From assembly GCA_945871545.1 (NCBI GenBank), contig CAMBWJ010000047.1, forward strand, positions 1 through 9,510: a stretch of DNA of 9,510 nucleotides, read 5' to 3'. Every line of letters starts with the position of its first letter. Position 1 is the stretch's first letter. Shown here one piece after another: positions 1 to 5,819 of the stretch. The notes under the pieces are model-generated. The model did no database searches. It had not been told where the DNA came from and saw nothing but the letters and a program-made list of their open reading frames with translations. A program made the position numbers and the translations under genes. Origin of the DNA: an uncultured Clostridia bacterium. Lineage in GTDB: Bacteria > Bacillota_A > Clostridia > Christensenellales > Aristaeellaceae.

Positions 1-427
1 GCATGGAATCGTAGTACAGGCTGCACACCGGCGCGCGCCAGTCGTGCACCAGCAGATGACCCTTCTCATCCTCCAGGCTGTACAGGCCGATGACGATCTT
101 CTCCAGCTCCGTCTCGCCCTGCTCCACGAAGTCTACCCGGGCGAAGAAGGGGTTCATCAGCATCCGGCGGTAGCGCTCGGCCAGGCCCCTGGTGAACTCC
201 CGGCGCGCGGCGAAGCGGTCCACCTCCACGGACAGCTGCTCCAGATCCTGCACTGAGAGCTGGGTCGGGCGCACGCGCAGCTCCTCCCACGCGTCGGCGA
301 TGATCGCCTGGATGGACTCCAGGTGGCTGCCCGACATTTTGTCCGCCTGCTCGATGAGCGCCAGCATCAGCTGCTGCACCCGCGCGGTGTATTCCTGTTC
401 CTGGCGGAAATCCTTCAGCTCTTCCAT
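1..427 (-). CDS. helD: HelD-family RNA polymerase recycling motor (UvrD/Rep-like), N-terminal part only
   Basis: Only the first 142 codons lie in the window; the rest, including the helicase ATPase motifs, is beyond base 1. HelD proteins are superfamily 1 helicase-like ATPases that bind RNA polymerase and release it from stalled or post-termination complexes. Recognition rests on the family signature near the window edge: NPFFARVDF, then GLYSLED, then HDWRAPVCSLYYD (about residues 92-141). The preceding residues 1-85 are helical, charged and Glu/Gln-rich, as expected for the N-terminal coiled-coil arm of HelD that inserts into the polymerase secondary channel. The start is the ATG at 425-427, with an AGGAGGT Shine-Dalgarno six bases upstream. 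It is transcribed divergently from the secreted-protein gene that starts at 646. Family assignment is confident; the symbol follows the family name, and whether the full protein is intact cannot be judged here. Confidence 0.85.
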   Translation of the reverse strand, partial: MEELKDFRQEQEYTARVQQLMLALIEQADKMSGSHLESIQAIIADAWEELRVRPTQLSVQDLEQLSVEVDRFAARREFTRGLAERYRRMLMNPFFARVDFVEQGETELEKIVIGLYSLEDEKGHLLVHDWRAPVCSLYYDSM

Positions 428-481
428 ATCTTACCTCCTGACCGGCGCAGCAAAGCCCTGTTTTGCGCCCAGCGGTATTCC

Positions 482-490
482 ATTATACCA
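482..490 (-). promoter_or_regulatory. Extended -10 promoter for the helD-like gene
   Basis: Read on the minus strand, a perfect TATAAT (482-487) is preceded by TGG, giving an extended -10 element TGGTATAAT. The -35 position falls in a T-rich run (about 499-510) with no good TTGACA match, which is typical of extended -10 promoters. It lies about 55 bp upstream of the start codon at 427. The element is seen directly; its activity is inferred. Confidence 0.6.
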
Positions 491-583
491 CGTGGCGAAA
501 AAAAAAGAAAGATGCCGTGCGGGGAACCTGCGGACGCGGCGCTGCGTCAAAATATGGAAAAGCCGCATTCAACTACGGGTTGA

Positions 584-612
584 TTTACTTTTGGCGGCGC
601 TTCCCGCATAAT
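584..612 (+). promoter_or_regulatory. Candidate sigma-A promoter for the acidic secreted-protein gene
   Basis: CATAAT at 607-612 (5/6 to the -10 consensus) lies 17 bp downstream of TTTACT at 584-589 (4/6 to the -35 consensus). A transcript would begin near 619 and carry a short leader with an AGGAGGG ribosome site at 631-637, eight bases before the ATG at 646. The -35 match is modest, so the assignment is tentative. Confidence 0.45.
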
Positions 613-645
613 GGAAGCAGAGAAACAATCAGGAGGGTACGATAA

Positions 646-2586
646 ATGAACGCATTCTTATCCATTCTCGTGTGCATCGCCATGCTGTTCAGCGGCGGCG
701 CGGCGCTCCCGGCCCAGCCGGAGACCGCCACCGTGCGGACGCTGCGCAACCTGAGCGTCACCACCGACGCGGGCAGCGTGACGCTGGCCCCGGAGCTGCG
801 CCTGACCACCGCCATCGGCAGCGAACAGGCAATCGCGCAATTCGAGGTCGTGAGCGGCGACGACGTGCTCTTGCCCATGGCGGGCGAACTGACCAACGAC
901 GGCGTGCGCTTCCGCCTGTGCGACGGCGGCAGCGTGTACAGCCTGTCCAGCGACGCGCTGCTGGAGCTGATGGGATCAGACGCGCCGTCCGACACGCTGA
1001 TGGTCGACTATCTGAACAGCTACAGCGCCCTGCTGAGCCGCACGATGGGCGACGCTTCCTTCCAGCAGGAGCTCAGCCGGACGATGATCGAGCTGCTCGT
1101 GTCCGCCTGCGGCGGCGAAACGGAGCAGGTGACGCTGGAAATCAACGGCGCGGAGGTTCCCGCACAGCGCGCGCAGCTGGAGCTCACCCCCGAGGCGGCG
1201 CTGGATCTGCTGGACGGACTCGCCAGCTGCGGCGTGACGGAGGTCGAGGACATGCTGAACAGCTACATGCTGCTGCTTGCCTCCGCAATGGGCGAGGATT
1301 ACGCCAGCCTGAGCGACCTCACCGCCGATCTGCGCGCACAGCTCGCCGAGGAGGGCATGGCGGACGAGTTCTCCTTCCCCGTGGAGCTGACCTGGACGAC
1401 GGAGGGCCCGGCGCACGCCGAAATCGCGATGGACTTCAACGTGGACGAAACCAGCGCCATGCAGCTTGCTGTCACCAGCACCTCCACCGACGAAAGAACC
1501 GACATGGACATGACCCTGAGCTTCGCCATGGACGACGGCATGGGCAACACCAACCAGATGGATTTCCACATGACCGAGCAGGTGGACGGCCCGCTCAACG
1601 CGCCGGAGAACGTGGAGCTGCACCTCGTCGCCTCCTCGCAGAACGACTGGAAGAGCGAATATTCGGAGGAAGGCGTGGAGGCCGTGGTGCACAGCTACGT
1701 GTCCAGCAGTGCCATGAACCTTGCGCTGGACGTGAACGCCGCCGTTGTGGACGGCCTGGAGCGCGCAACCATCGATCTCACCGCCTCCCAGAACAGCAGC
1801 TACGACTACGACGGGAACGTGAGCACCGACGAGAGCGGCATCAGCGCGCACATCAGCTCCGACGACCGCAGCGAGGATGACGGCAGCGTAACCACCGCCG
1901 TGGCGATGGACATTGCTGTCGACGGCGAAAATATGCAGGTTTCCTGGGAGCTGAACCGCGCGGAGGGCATGCCCGTTCCCAGCTTCGATGAAAGCAAGAC
2001 CGTCGATCTGGAGGAGGTTCTCAGCGAGGACGAGGGCAGCGCCGCTTCCATCGCGCTGATGTCCGACGTGCTCAAGCTGAGTTCGGACGCGACCGCCCTG
2101 TGCGCGGACGAGAGCGTGCTTGCGATGCTGGAGCTGCTGGGCATCGACCCGGATGCGGTGCTGGACGACGGGATCGTGTATGAGGAAGACGACTACGAGG
2201 GCGACGATACCGCCACCGTGTACAGCATGGACGAGGCCGCCCAGATCTACGCGGGCGCGCTGCCCGCATTCACCGTGCCTGAGGATCTGGAGCTGGATTA
2301 CATCGACGTGTCCGATTCCTACCTGGACGCATCCTTCGGCTCCGCCGACGGCGAGCGGAGCATCGACCTGAGCTGCTTCGATTACGGCTATTCCCACGGC
2401 GAATTCTACGTCCTGGAGGACGGGGCGCTGGTTCCCGCGGGCGCAGTCGTCAACATCAGCGCTCTGGATGAGGAAAACACCGTGTTCAGCGCGGACGTGG
2501 GCGTGCCGACCGGCATGTGCTCCTTCTACTTCTACGGCTTTGCGCGGGAGGAGGTCGAGGCCTTCCTCACCACCCTGCAATTCTGA
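646..2586 (+). CDS. Large acidic secreted protein of unknown function
   Basis: This 646-residue protein is not recognised as a named family. The N-terminus looks like a signal peptide: a hydrophobic stretch at residues 3-20, then small residues up to about Ala23, with no lipobox cysteine. Unusually, there is no Lys or Arg before the hydrophobic core. The start is well supported by AGGAGGG eight bases upstream. The mature part is strongly acidic and holds only three lysines in total. Residues 103-150 and 185-233 look like a diverged internal duplication, each with LNSY followed by an LL...MG pattern (LNSY at 123-126 and 204-207). Residues 245-445 read as long amphipathic beta strands with alternating polar and apolar residues. 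Residues 510-530 are an Asp/Glu-rich stretch, and the C-terminus looks like a small beta-rich domain. No transmembrane anchor, sortase motif or catalytic motif was seen. It is probably exported and may bind cations or surface components, but that is a guess from composition. It is monocistronic by context, with a palindromic terminator 10 bp after the stop. Confidence 0.85.
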   Translation: MNAFLSILVCIAMLFSGGAALPAQPETATVRTLRNLSVTTDAGSVTLAPELRLTTAIGSEQAIAQFEVVSGDDVLLPMAGELTNDGVRFRLCDGGSVYSLSSDALLELMGSDAPSDTLMVDYLNSYSALLSRTMGDASFQQELSRTMIELLVSACGGETEQVTLEINGAEVPAQRAQLELTPEAALDLLDGLASCGVTEVEDMLNSYMLLLASAMGEDYASLSDLTADLRAQLAEEGMADEFSFPVELTWTTEGPAHAEIAMDFNVDETSAMQLAVTSTSTDERTDMDMTLSFAMDDGMGNTNQMDFHMTEQVDGPLNAPENVELHLVASSQNDWKSEYSEEGVEAVVHSYVSSSAMNLALDVNAAVVDGLERATIDLTASQNSSYDYDGNVSTDESGISAHISSDDRSEDDGSVTTAVAMDIAVDGENMQVSWELNRAEGMPVPSFDESKTVDLEEVLSEDEGSAASIALMSDVLKLSSDATALCADESVLAMLELLGIDPDAVLDDGIVYEEDDYEGDDTATVYSMDEAAQIYAGALPAFTVPEDLELDYIDVSDSYLDASFGSADGERSIDLSCFDYGYSHGEFYVLEDGALVPAGAVVNISALDEENTVFSADVGVPTGMCSFYFYGFAREEVEAFLTTLQF

Positions 2587-2591
2587 CAGAC

Positions 2592-2631
2592 AAACGCACA
2601 GCGGAGCGGTTCCATTGGGAATCGCTCCGCT
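2592..2631. repeat. Palindromic dispersed repeat, copy A
   Basis: This 40-bp block matches 4817-4856 at 36 of 40 positions in the same orientation. Three of the four differences are in the hairpin loop (2615-2617) and one is in the stem (2609, G here and A in the other copy). It includes a conserved flank AAACGCAC ahead of the stem. The two copies lie on either side of the radical SAM / repeat-protein operon. It may be a family of reused terminators or a small mobile palindrome. Confidence 0.8.
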
Positions 2632-2635
2632 GTGT
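2596..2635. terminator. Palindromic stem-loop between convergent genes, likely bidirectional terminator
   Basis: Bases 2597-2608 pair perfectly with 2623-2634 (12 bp). The stem continues inward through one G-U pair to C2613-G2618, closing an ATTG loop. It starts 10 bp after the stop of the plus-strand secreted protein and about 120 bp beyond the stop of the minus-strand repeat protein, so it can serve both. The T-tracts are weak on both sides (TTGTATCTGTT on plus, GTTTGTCTGT on minus), so termination strength is uncertain. Confidence 0.65.
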
Positions 2636-2757
2636 TGTATCTGTTCGGCTTTCTTCCTCATATCTGACCGGCACAAGGCTGCGCCCACTCCGCAGAACAA
2701 GCTGCGCTGTGTCCATCAACCGCGCACCGCCGTCGGAAAGCTGTCAGGACCGGTTCA

Positions 2758-3615
2758 TCAGACCGTATCGCTGTCTCGATACGTCATATCGGCACCGCCG
2801 ATCCGCACCGTATCGCCGGACGGATGCACCGCATCGGCATCAGACCGCCGCACCGTTTTGCCGGGTTGATATGCCGCATCAACATCGTCGTTCCGTACAG
2901 TTTTGCCGGGTTGATGCGCCGTATCAACATCGTCGTTCCGCACCGTGTCGCCGGGTTGATATGCAGTATAGGCACCACCTATCCGCACCGTGTCGCCGGA
3001 CAGATGCACCGCATCGGCATCAGACCGCCGCACCGTTTCGCCGGATTGATGCGCCATATCAACATCGTCGTTCCGCACCGTTTTGCCGGGTTGATGCGCA
3101 GTATTGGCACCGCCTATCCGCACCGTGTCGCCGGACGGATGCACCGCATCGGCATCAGACCGCCGCACCGTGTCGCCGGGCTTGTACGCCGCATCAACAT
3201 CGTCGATCCGCACCGTATCGCCGGGTTGATACGCCGCATCAACATCGTCGATCCGCACCGTGTCGCCGGGCTTGTACGCCGCATCAACATCGTCGTTCCG
3301 CACCGTATCGCCGGGCTTGTACGCCGCATCGGCATCGTCTATCCGCACCGTATCGCCGGGCTTGTACGCCGCATCGGCATCGCCTATCCGCACCGTGTCG
3401 CCGGGTTGATCGGGATCAAAGCCGCGCAAATCCGGCGGCGGGCCATAGACGGTGCCCATCTTGCGGATATCCCAGATAGGCTCGTAGGCGCCCTCGCCGC
3501 GCCGTGTTCCGCAAAAGCCGCAATATTTGTCCCCCTTTCCAAGCGGTGCGTTGCAGTTGCTGCACCGATTCCGGGAGATTCCTTTGGGATCGCCTCTCCT
3601 GGTATGATTCAGCAT
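2758..3615 (-). CDS. Zinc-ribbon protein with fourteen tandem 15-residue PGDTVR repeats; possible radical SAM substrate
   Basis: This is a 285-residue protein. Residues 18-35 form a short zinc ribbon with Cys18, Cys21, Cys32 and Cys35 (CSNC...CGFC). A linker follows at residues 44-70 containing VYGPPPDLR, a stretch I associate with small Clostridial zinc-ribbon proteins. From Pro71 to Arg280 there are fourteen contiguous 15-residue units, roughly PGDTVRIDDVDAAYK, then a partial unit DSDTV at the stop. Thr-Val-Arg is invariant in all fourteen units. An aromatic or His (Tyr/His) is fixed near the unit end, before the Pro/Ser-Gly of the next unit. The repeats have no cysteine and are charged and probably disordered. 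There is no signal peptide or membrane segment. The ATG at 3613-3615 overlaps the end of the radical SAM gene by 7 bp and has GGAGGGGAG at 3625-3633, so translation is probably coupled. The tight coupling suggests the repeats are acted on by the enzyme, or that both serve one pathway. The function is not known to me. Confidence 0.85.
   Translation of the reverse strand: MLNHTRRGDPKGISRNRCSNCNAPLGKGDKYCGFCGTRRGEGAYEPIWDIRKMGTVYGPPPDLRGFDPDQPGDTVRIGDADAAYKPGDTVRIDDADAAYKPGDTVRNDDVDAAYKPGDTVRIDDVDAAYQPGDTVRIDDVDAAYKPGDTVRRSDADAVHPSGDTVRIGGANTAHQPGKTVRNDDVDMAHQSGETVRRSDADAVHLSGDTVRIGGAYTAYQPGDTVRNDDVDTAHQPGKTVRNDDVDAAYQPGKTVRRSDADAVHPSGDTVRIGGADMTYRDSDTV
2761..3405 (-). repeat. 45-bp tandem repeat array (14 units plus a partial one) coding the 15-residue repeats
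   Basis: The units are contiguous, without spacers, and each is exactly 45 bp, so gain or loss of units keeps the frame. Units nearest the zinc ribbon (codons 71-145) are near-uniform, whereas the later ones show a higher-order pattern of three unit types: RRSDADAVH, then IGGAxTA, then NDDVD. The RRSDADAVH unit recurs on the plus strand near 2821, 3001 and 3136, at spacings of 180 and 135 bp (four and three units). This points to expansion by duplicating multi-unit blocks. Several other frames are free of stops across long parts of the array simply because of the period. Confidence 0.93.
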
Positions 3616-4712
3616 ATTGAATCACTCCCCTCCGACAAAAGATTTCTGAAACAAAGCAGGGGCTGATCCCTGTCGTAATCCCATGTGTGAGCCGCGTCTC
3701 CGCGGCAATACCTGCGGTCGGCGCATCCGCGGCACATTTCACAATCCTGCGTGCGGTCGCGCCGGAATTCCCGAAAGCGATTCTCCCATACGTCCACAAA
3801 GCTGTCTGCATGGATGTTTCCCTGCACCAGCTCCGGCCGCCGTTCAATGTCCAGGCAGGAGTAAATGTCTCCGTTGCACAGGATGCTCGCGACGAAGATG
3901 CCAGAGCCGCAGATGAAATAGTGGTCACGCACAGTTCGCTCATATTCCTCCGTCAGATAGTGTGAACAGCCGTAGGTGACATCCATGCGCACCCGCGCAT
4001 CGTATCTCTTCTCGCGAATGAACCGCAGCAGCTGCCGCAGCTGTTCCGGCTCCAGCAGCAGATCCCCGTGCTGAAGCGCACGGCCGATGGGCTCCAGATT
4101 GATCACCCGCCACGAATCCACGCCGAGATCCTGCACAAATTCAAACATCTGCTCCAGCTGGTGCAGGTTTTTCTGATGCACGACGGTGGTGACCTGGGCA
4201 ATCACCCTGCCGGATGAGGCGTTCAGCAGGTTTCTGATGCCCTGGATGCTCTTATCAAAGGAGCCCGCCCGGTTTCTGAACCAGTCGTGGGTATCCCGCA
4301 GACCGTCCAGGCTGACGGACAGCGAGTTCATGCCGCAGGCGACCAGCCTTTCCGCGACGGACGCATCGATCAGCATGCCGTTTGTGGTCATGCCGCAGGA
4401 AAAGCCGCGCTTCTTCGCATGTGCAGCGATTTCAAAAAAATCCGGGTGCAGCAGGGGTTCGCCGCCGGTCAGGCAGATCATGATGCCCTGCGCAGGATAG
4501 CGCTCCGCCACCTCGTCCATGACCCGCTTTGCATCCTCCGCATCCAGAAAGCGGCTGTTCTGCGGGCAGGCGTTGCTCCCGCAGTGCAGGCAGGAGAGAT
4601 TGCACGCGTCGGTCAGCTCCAGAAACAGATACCGCAGCCGGGGATGCGCGTACAGCCCCTCCCTGTATTCCGCAAGGCGGTTCATATCCCGCTGCTTGAT
4701 GGGATTCGGCAT
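3609..4712 (-). CDS. Radical SAM/SPASM domain enzyme, putative peptide or protein modifier
   Basis: This 367-residue protein is a radical S-adenosylmethionine enzyme. Cys37, Cys41 and Cys44 (CNLSCLHC) form the site for the SAM-binding 4Fe-4S cluster. GGEP at 83-86 is the SAM-contacting motif, followed by MTTNGM (108-113) and SLDG (134-137) strands of the partial TIM barrel. The C-terminus is a SPASM domain for auxiliary clusters: Cys268, Cys279, NGDIYSC ending at Cys286, then Cys324, Cys327, Cys330, Cys336 and a last Cys354. The usual Gly-Gly-Cys after the third motif is replaced by CRGD, and an HTWDYDRD segment follows. SPASM enzymes usually modify ribosomal peptides or proteins (anSME-like sulfatase maturases, sactipeptide and cyclophane enzymes), though some act on small molecules. 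No RRE or PqqD-like peptide-binding domain is visible. The start at 4712 has AAGGTG five bases upstream and a promoter ahead of it; the internal Met10 has no ribosome site. The overlapping zinc-ribbon repeat protein is its obvious partner. The reaction cannot be deduced. Confidence 0.93.
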   Translation of the reverse strand: MPNPIKQRDMNRLAEYREGLYAHPRLRYLFLELTDACNLSCLHCGSNACPQNSRFLDAEDAKRVMDEVAERYPAQGIMICLTGGEPLLHPDFFEIAAHAKKRGFSCGMTTNGMLIDASVAERLVACGMNSLSVSLDGLRDTHDWFRNRAGSFDKSIQGIRNLLNASSGRVIAQVTTVVHQKNLHQLEQMFEFVQDLGVDSWRVINLEPIGRALQHGDLLLEPEQLRQLLRFIREKRYDARVRMDVTYGCSHYLTEEYERTVRDHYFICGSGIFVASILCNGDIYSCLDIERRPELVQGNIHADSFVDVWENRFREFRRDRTQDCEMCRGCADRRYCRGDAAHTWDYDRDQPLLCFRNLLSEGSDSIC

Positions 4713-4745
4713 TTTTGCACCTTCAATAAATTTTAGTTTGCCTTA

Positions 4746-4774
4746 AGTATAGCAAATCGGGCAAAAATTGTAAA
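4746..4774 (-). promoter_or_regulatory. Sigma-A promoter of the radical SAM / repeat-protein operon
   Basis: On the minus strand TTTACA (4769-4774) and TATACT (4746-4751) are separated by exactly 17 bp, and each hexamer is 5/6 to consensus. The start of transcription would fall near 4740, giving a leader of about 28 bases before the ATG at 4712. The leader is too short for a riboswitch. The surrounding DNA is AT-rich compared with the rest of the window. Confidence 0.75.
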
Positions 4775-4816
4775 GGGCATTCTCCCGGAGGCGTTCCGTG
4801 CGGCCGGCCCCCCGAT

Positions 4817-4856
4817 AAACGCACAGCGGAGCGATTCCAACCGGAATCGCTCCGCT
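4817..4856. repeat. Palindromic dispersed repeat, copy B
   Basis: Second copy of the 40-bp palindromic block at 2592-2631, in direct orientation and exactly 2,225 bp away. Of the four mismatches, three are in the loop. The interval between the copies contains only the two-gene radical SAM operon and its promoter. Confidence 0.8.
4825..4856 (-). terminator. Stem-loop terminator of the Myb/SANT-like gene
   Basis: A perfect 14-bp stem (4825-4838 with 4843-4856) closes a four-base loop (AACC on the plus strand). It lies 20 bp past the stop codon of the minus-strand gene ending at 4877. On the minus strand it is followed by TGTGCGTTTATC, a short and weak T-tract, which is nearly the same tail as at the other palindrome. 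Confidence 0.65.
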
Positions 4857-4876
4857 TCACTCTGTGCCGGTCATGC

Positions 4877-5620
4877 TCAGTCCAGCTCAGCCTCCGCCGC
4901 GCCGATGCGCGCAGCCAGATCCTCGCAGAAGGGCTCCAGCTCCCGCACGCGCTCCTCGCTTGGCAGGGCCAGGAAGTCCTTGATGGGCGCGATCAGCTCC
5001 GCCGCCGCGCTGCCCGTCTTCTCCCCCGCCTCCGTCACCCTGCGCTGACGCAGGTACTTGGTGATCACGTCGCAGGCCCGGGCCAGCTCCGCATCGCCGC
5101 TGCGCTGGGCCTCGTCCACCAGCTGGACGCAGGACGCGTTCAGGTCGCTGCGACTGCGATGGTTCACCTGGGGCGCGTCGCACATCACGCCCTCGCCGTT
5201 GAGCTTCTCCACCAGCGCGCGCACGTAGTCCGGACGGCTCTTGATGACGGCGCGGTACTTGTTCTGGTAGCGCAGCATCAGGCTGTGGTCGCCGCCGGAG
5301 AGCTTCTGCAGGCAGCTGCGCACGCTCTGCCCTGCGGCGCGGGCGGTGAGCACCTGCTCCATCAGCCAGTCCACCTCCTCCTGGGTGAAGGGCACGAAGC
5401 GGGCGGCGTGGGGGTGTCCGTCCTCCCGATTGCGCACCTGGGCGTAATAGTAGTTGCGAATGCTGTTGGGCCGGCGGCCCGTGGCCTGTGCGATCTGCTC
5501 AAATACGGCCTTCAAAGGCAGGCCCTGCTGCTGTGCTTCGTCGGCGGTCTCCCACAGGAGCTGGTTTTCGCGCTCGCTCCACCCCGTCCTTCTTCCCGTT
5601 TTGGAAATTGCCTGCTCCAT
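4877..5620 (-). CDS. Myb/SANT-like DNA-binding protein (RsfA-like type), putative regulator
   Basis: This 247-residue protein has two Myb/SANT-like segments. The first, residues 13-62, has WSERENQLLW, then a helix ending IAQATGRRPNSIRNYYYAQV, which fits a three-helix fold with the recognition helix around NSIRNYYY. The second, residues 75-125, has FVPFTQEEVDWL and LMLRYQNKYRAV. The first resembles the Myb-like domain of the RsfA/YlbO sporulation regulators of Firmicutes, but the rest differs, so this is a fold-level call. Residues 155-247 are helical and charged, possibly for dimer formation. The start chosen is the ATG at 5618-5620, eight bases after a GGAGG; a TTG at 5635 would lie within the ribosome-site region. 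It is transcribed alone, divergently from luxS, and ends in a palindromic terminator. It may bind the shared upstream region, though nothing shows this directly. No clear minus-strand promoter was found. Confidence 0.75.
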   Translation of the reverse strand: MEQAISKTGRRTGWSERENQLLWETADEAQQQGLPLKAVFEQIAQATGRRPNSIRNYYYAQVRNREDGHPHAARFVPFTQEEVDWLMEQVLTARAAGQSVRSCLQKLSGGDHSLMLRYQNKYRAVIKSRPDYVRALVEKLNGEGVMCDAPQVNHRSRSDLNASCVQLVDEAQRSGDAELARACDVITKYLRQRRVTEAGEKTGSAAAELIAPIKDFLALPSEERVRELEPFCEDLAARIGAAEAELD

Positions 5621-5628
5621 TTTCGCAT

Positions 5629-5633
5629 CCTCC
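5629..5633 (-). promoter_or_regulatory. Ribosome binding site deciding the start of the Myb/SANT-like gene
   Basis: GGAGG on the minus strand is eight bases before the ATG at 5618-5620. It overlaps the frame of a possible TTG start at 5633-5635, which would need this same sequence as coding and would lack its own ribosome site. The ATG is therefore preferred. Confidence 0.75.
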
Positions 5634-5754
5634 AAAAGCGTCGTTGATTAAGAGTATGCACTTCATGTTCCATAAATATACCCCGCGCGCATATTTCAAA
5701 AGTTTTTCACAACTTGCCCGCCCACGGCTTCCCCGAAAACTAACCCTGCCGCGC

Positions 5755-5782
5755 TTGACTTCTATGCGGCCTTACATATAAT
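5755..5782 (+). promoter_or_regulatory. Strong sigma-A promoter of the luxS operon
   Basis: TTGACT (5755-5760, 5/6) and a perfect TATAAT (5777-5782) are separated by 16 bp. Transcription would start near 5789, giving a leader of about 30 bases with GGGAGG at 5808-5813, six bases before the luxS ATG. The leader is too short for a SAM or SAH riboswitch, so any control must act at the promoter or elsewhere. Confidence 0.8.
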
Positions 5783-5819
5783 TTATTATGAATATGTATC
5801 TTCAACCGGGAGGCAAACC

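Noticed and set aside
976..2700. Long open frame of 574 codons on the minus strand
   Set aside because: It is antisense to the well-supported secreted-protein gene, has no ribosome site, and gives a His/Val/Gln-rich product typical of the reverse of GC-rich coding DNA.
2761..3405. CRISPR-like array
   Set aside because: Units are contiguous 45-bp coding repeats without unique spacers and no cas genes are near.
2517..3666. Plus-strand open frames of 320 and 280 codons across the tandem repeats
   Set aside because: They are stop-free only because the 45-bp period repeats one stop-free sequence; the minus frame has the zinc ribbon, ribosome site and operon context.
5621..5635. TTG start at 5635 for the Myb/SANT-like gene
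   Set aside because: It overlaps the GGAGG that serves the ATG at 5620 and has no ribosome site of its own.
5783..5819. SAM/SAH riboswitch before luxS
   Set aside because: The predicted leader is about 30 bases, too short for any known SAM or SAH riboswitch.
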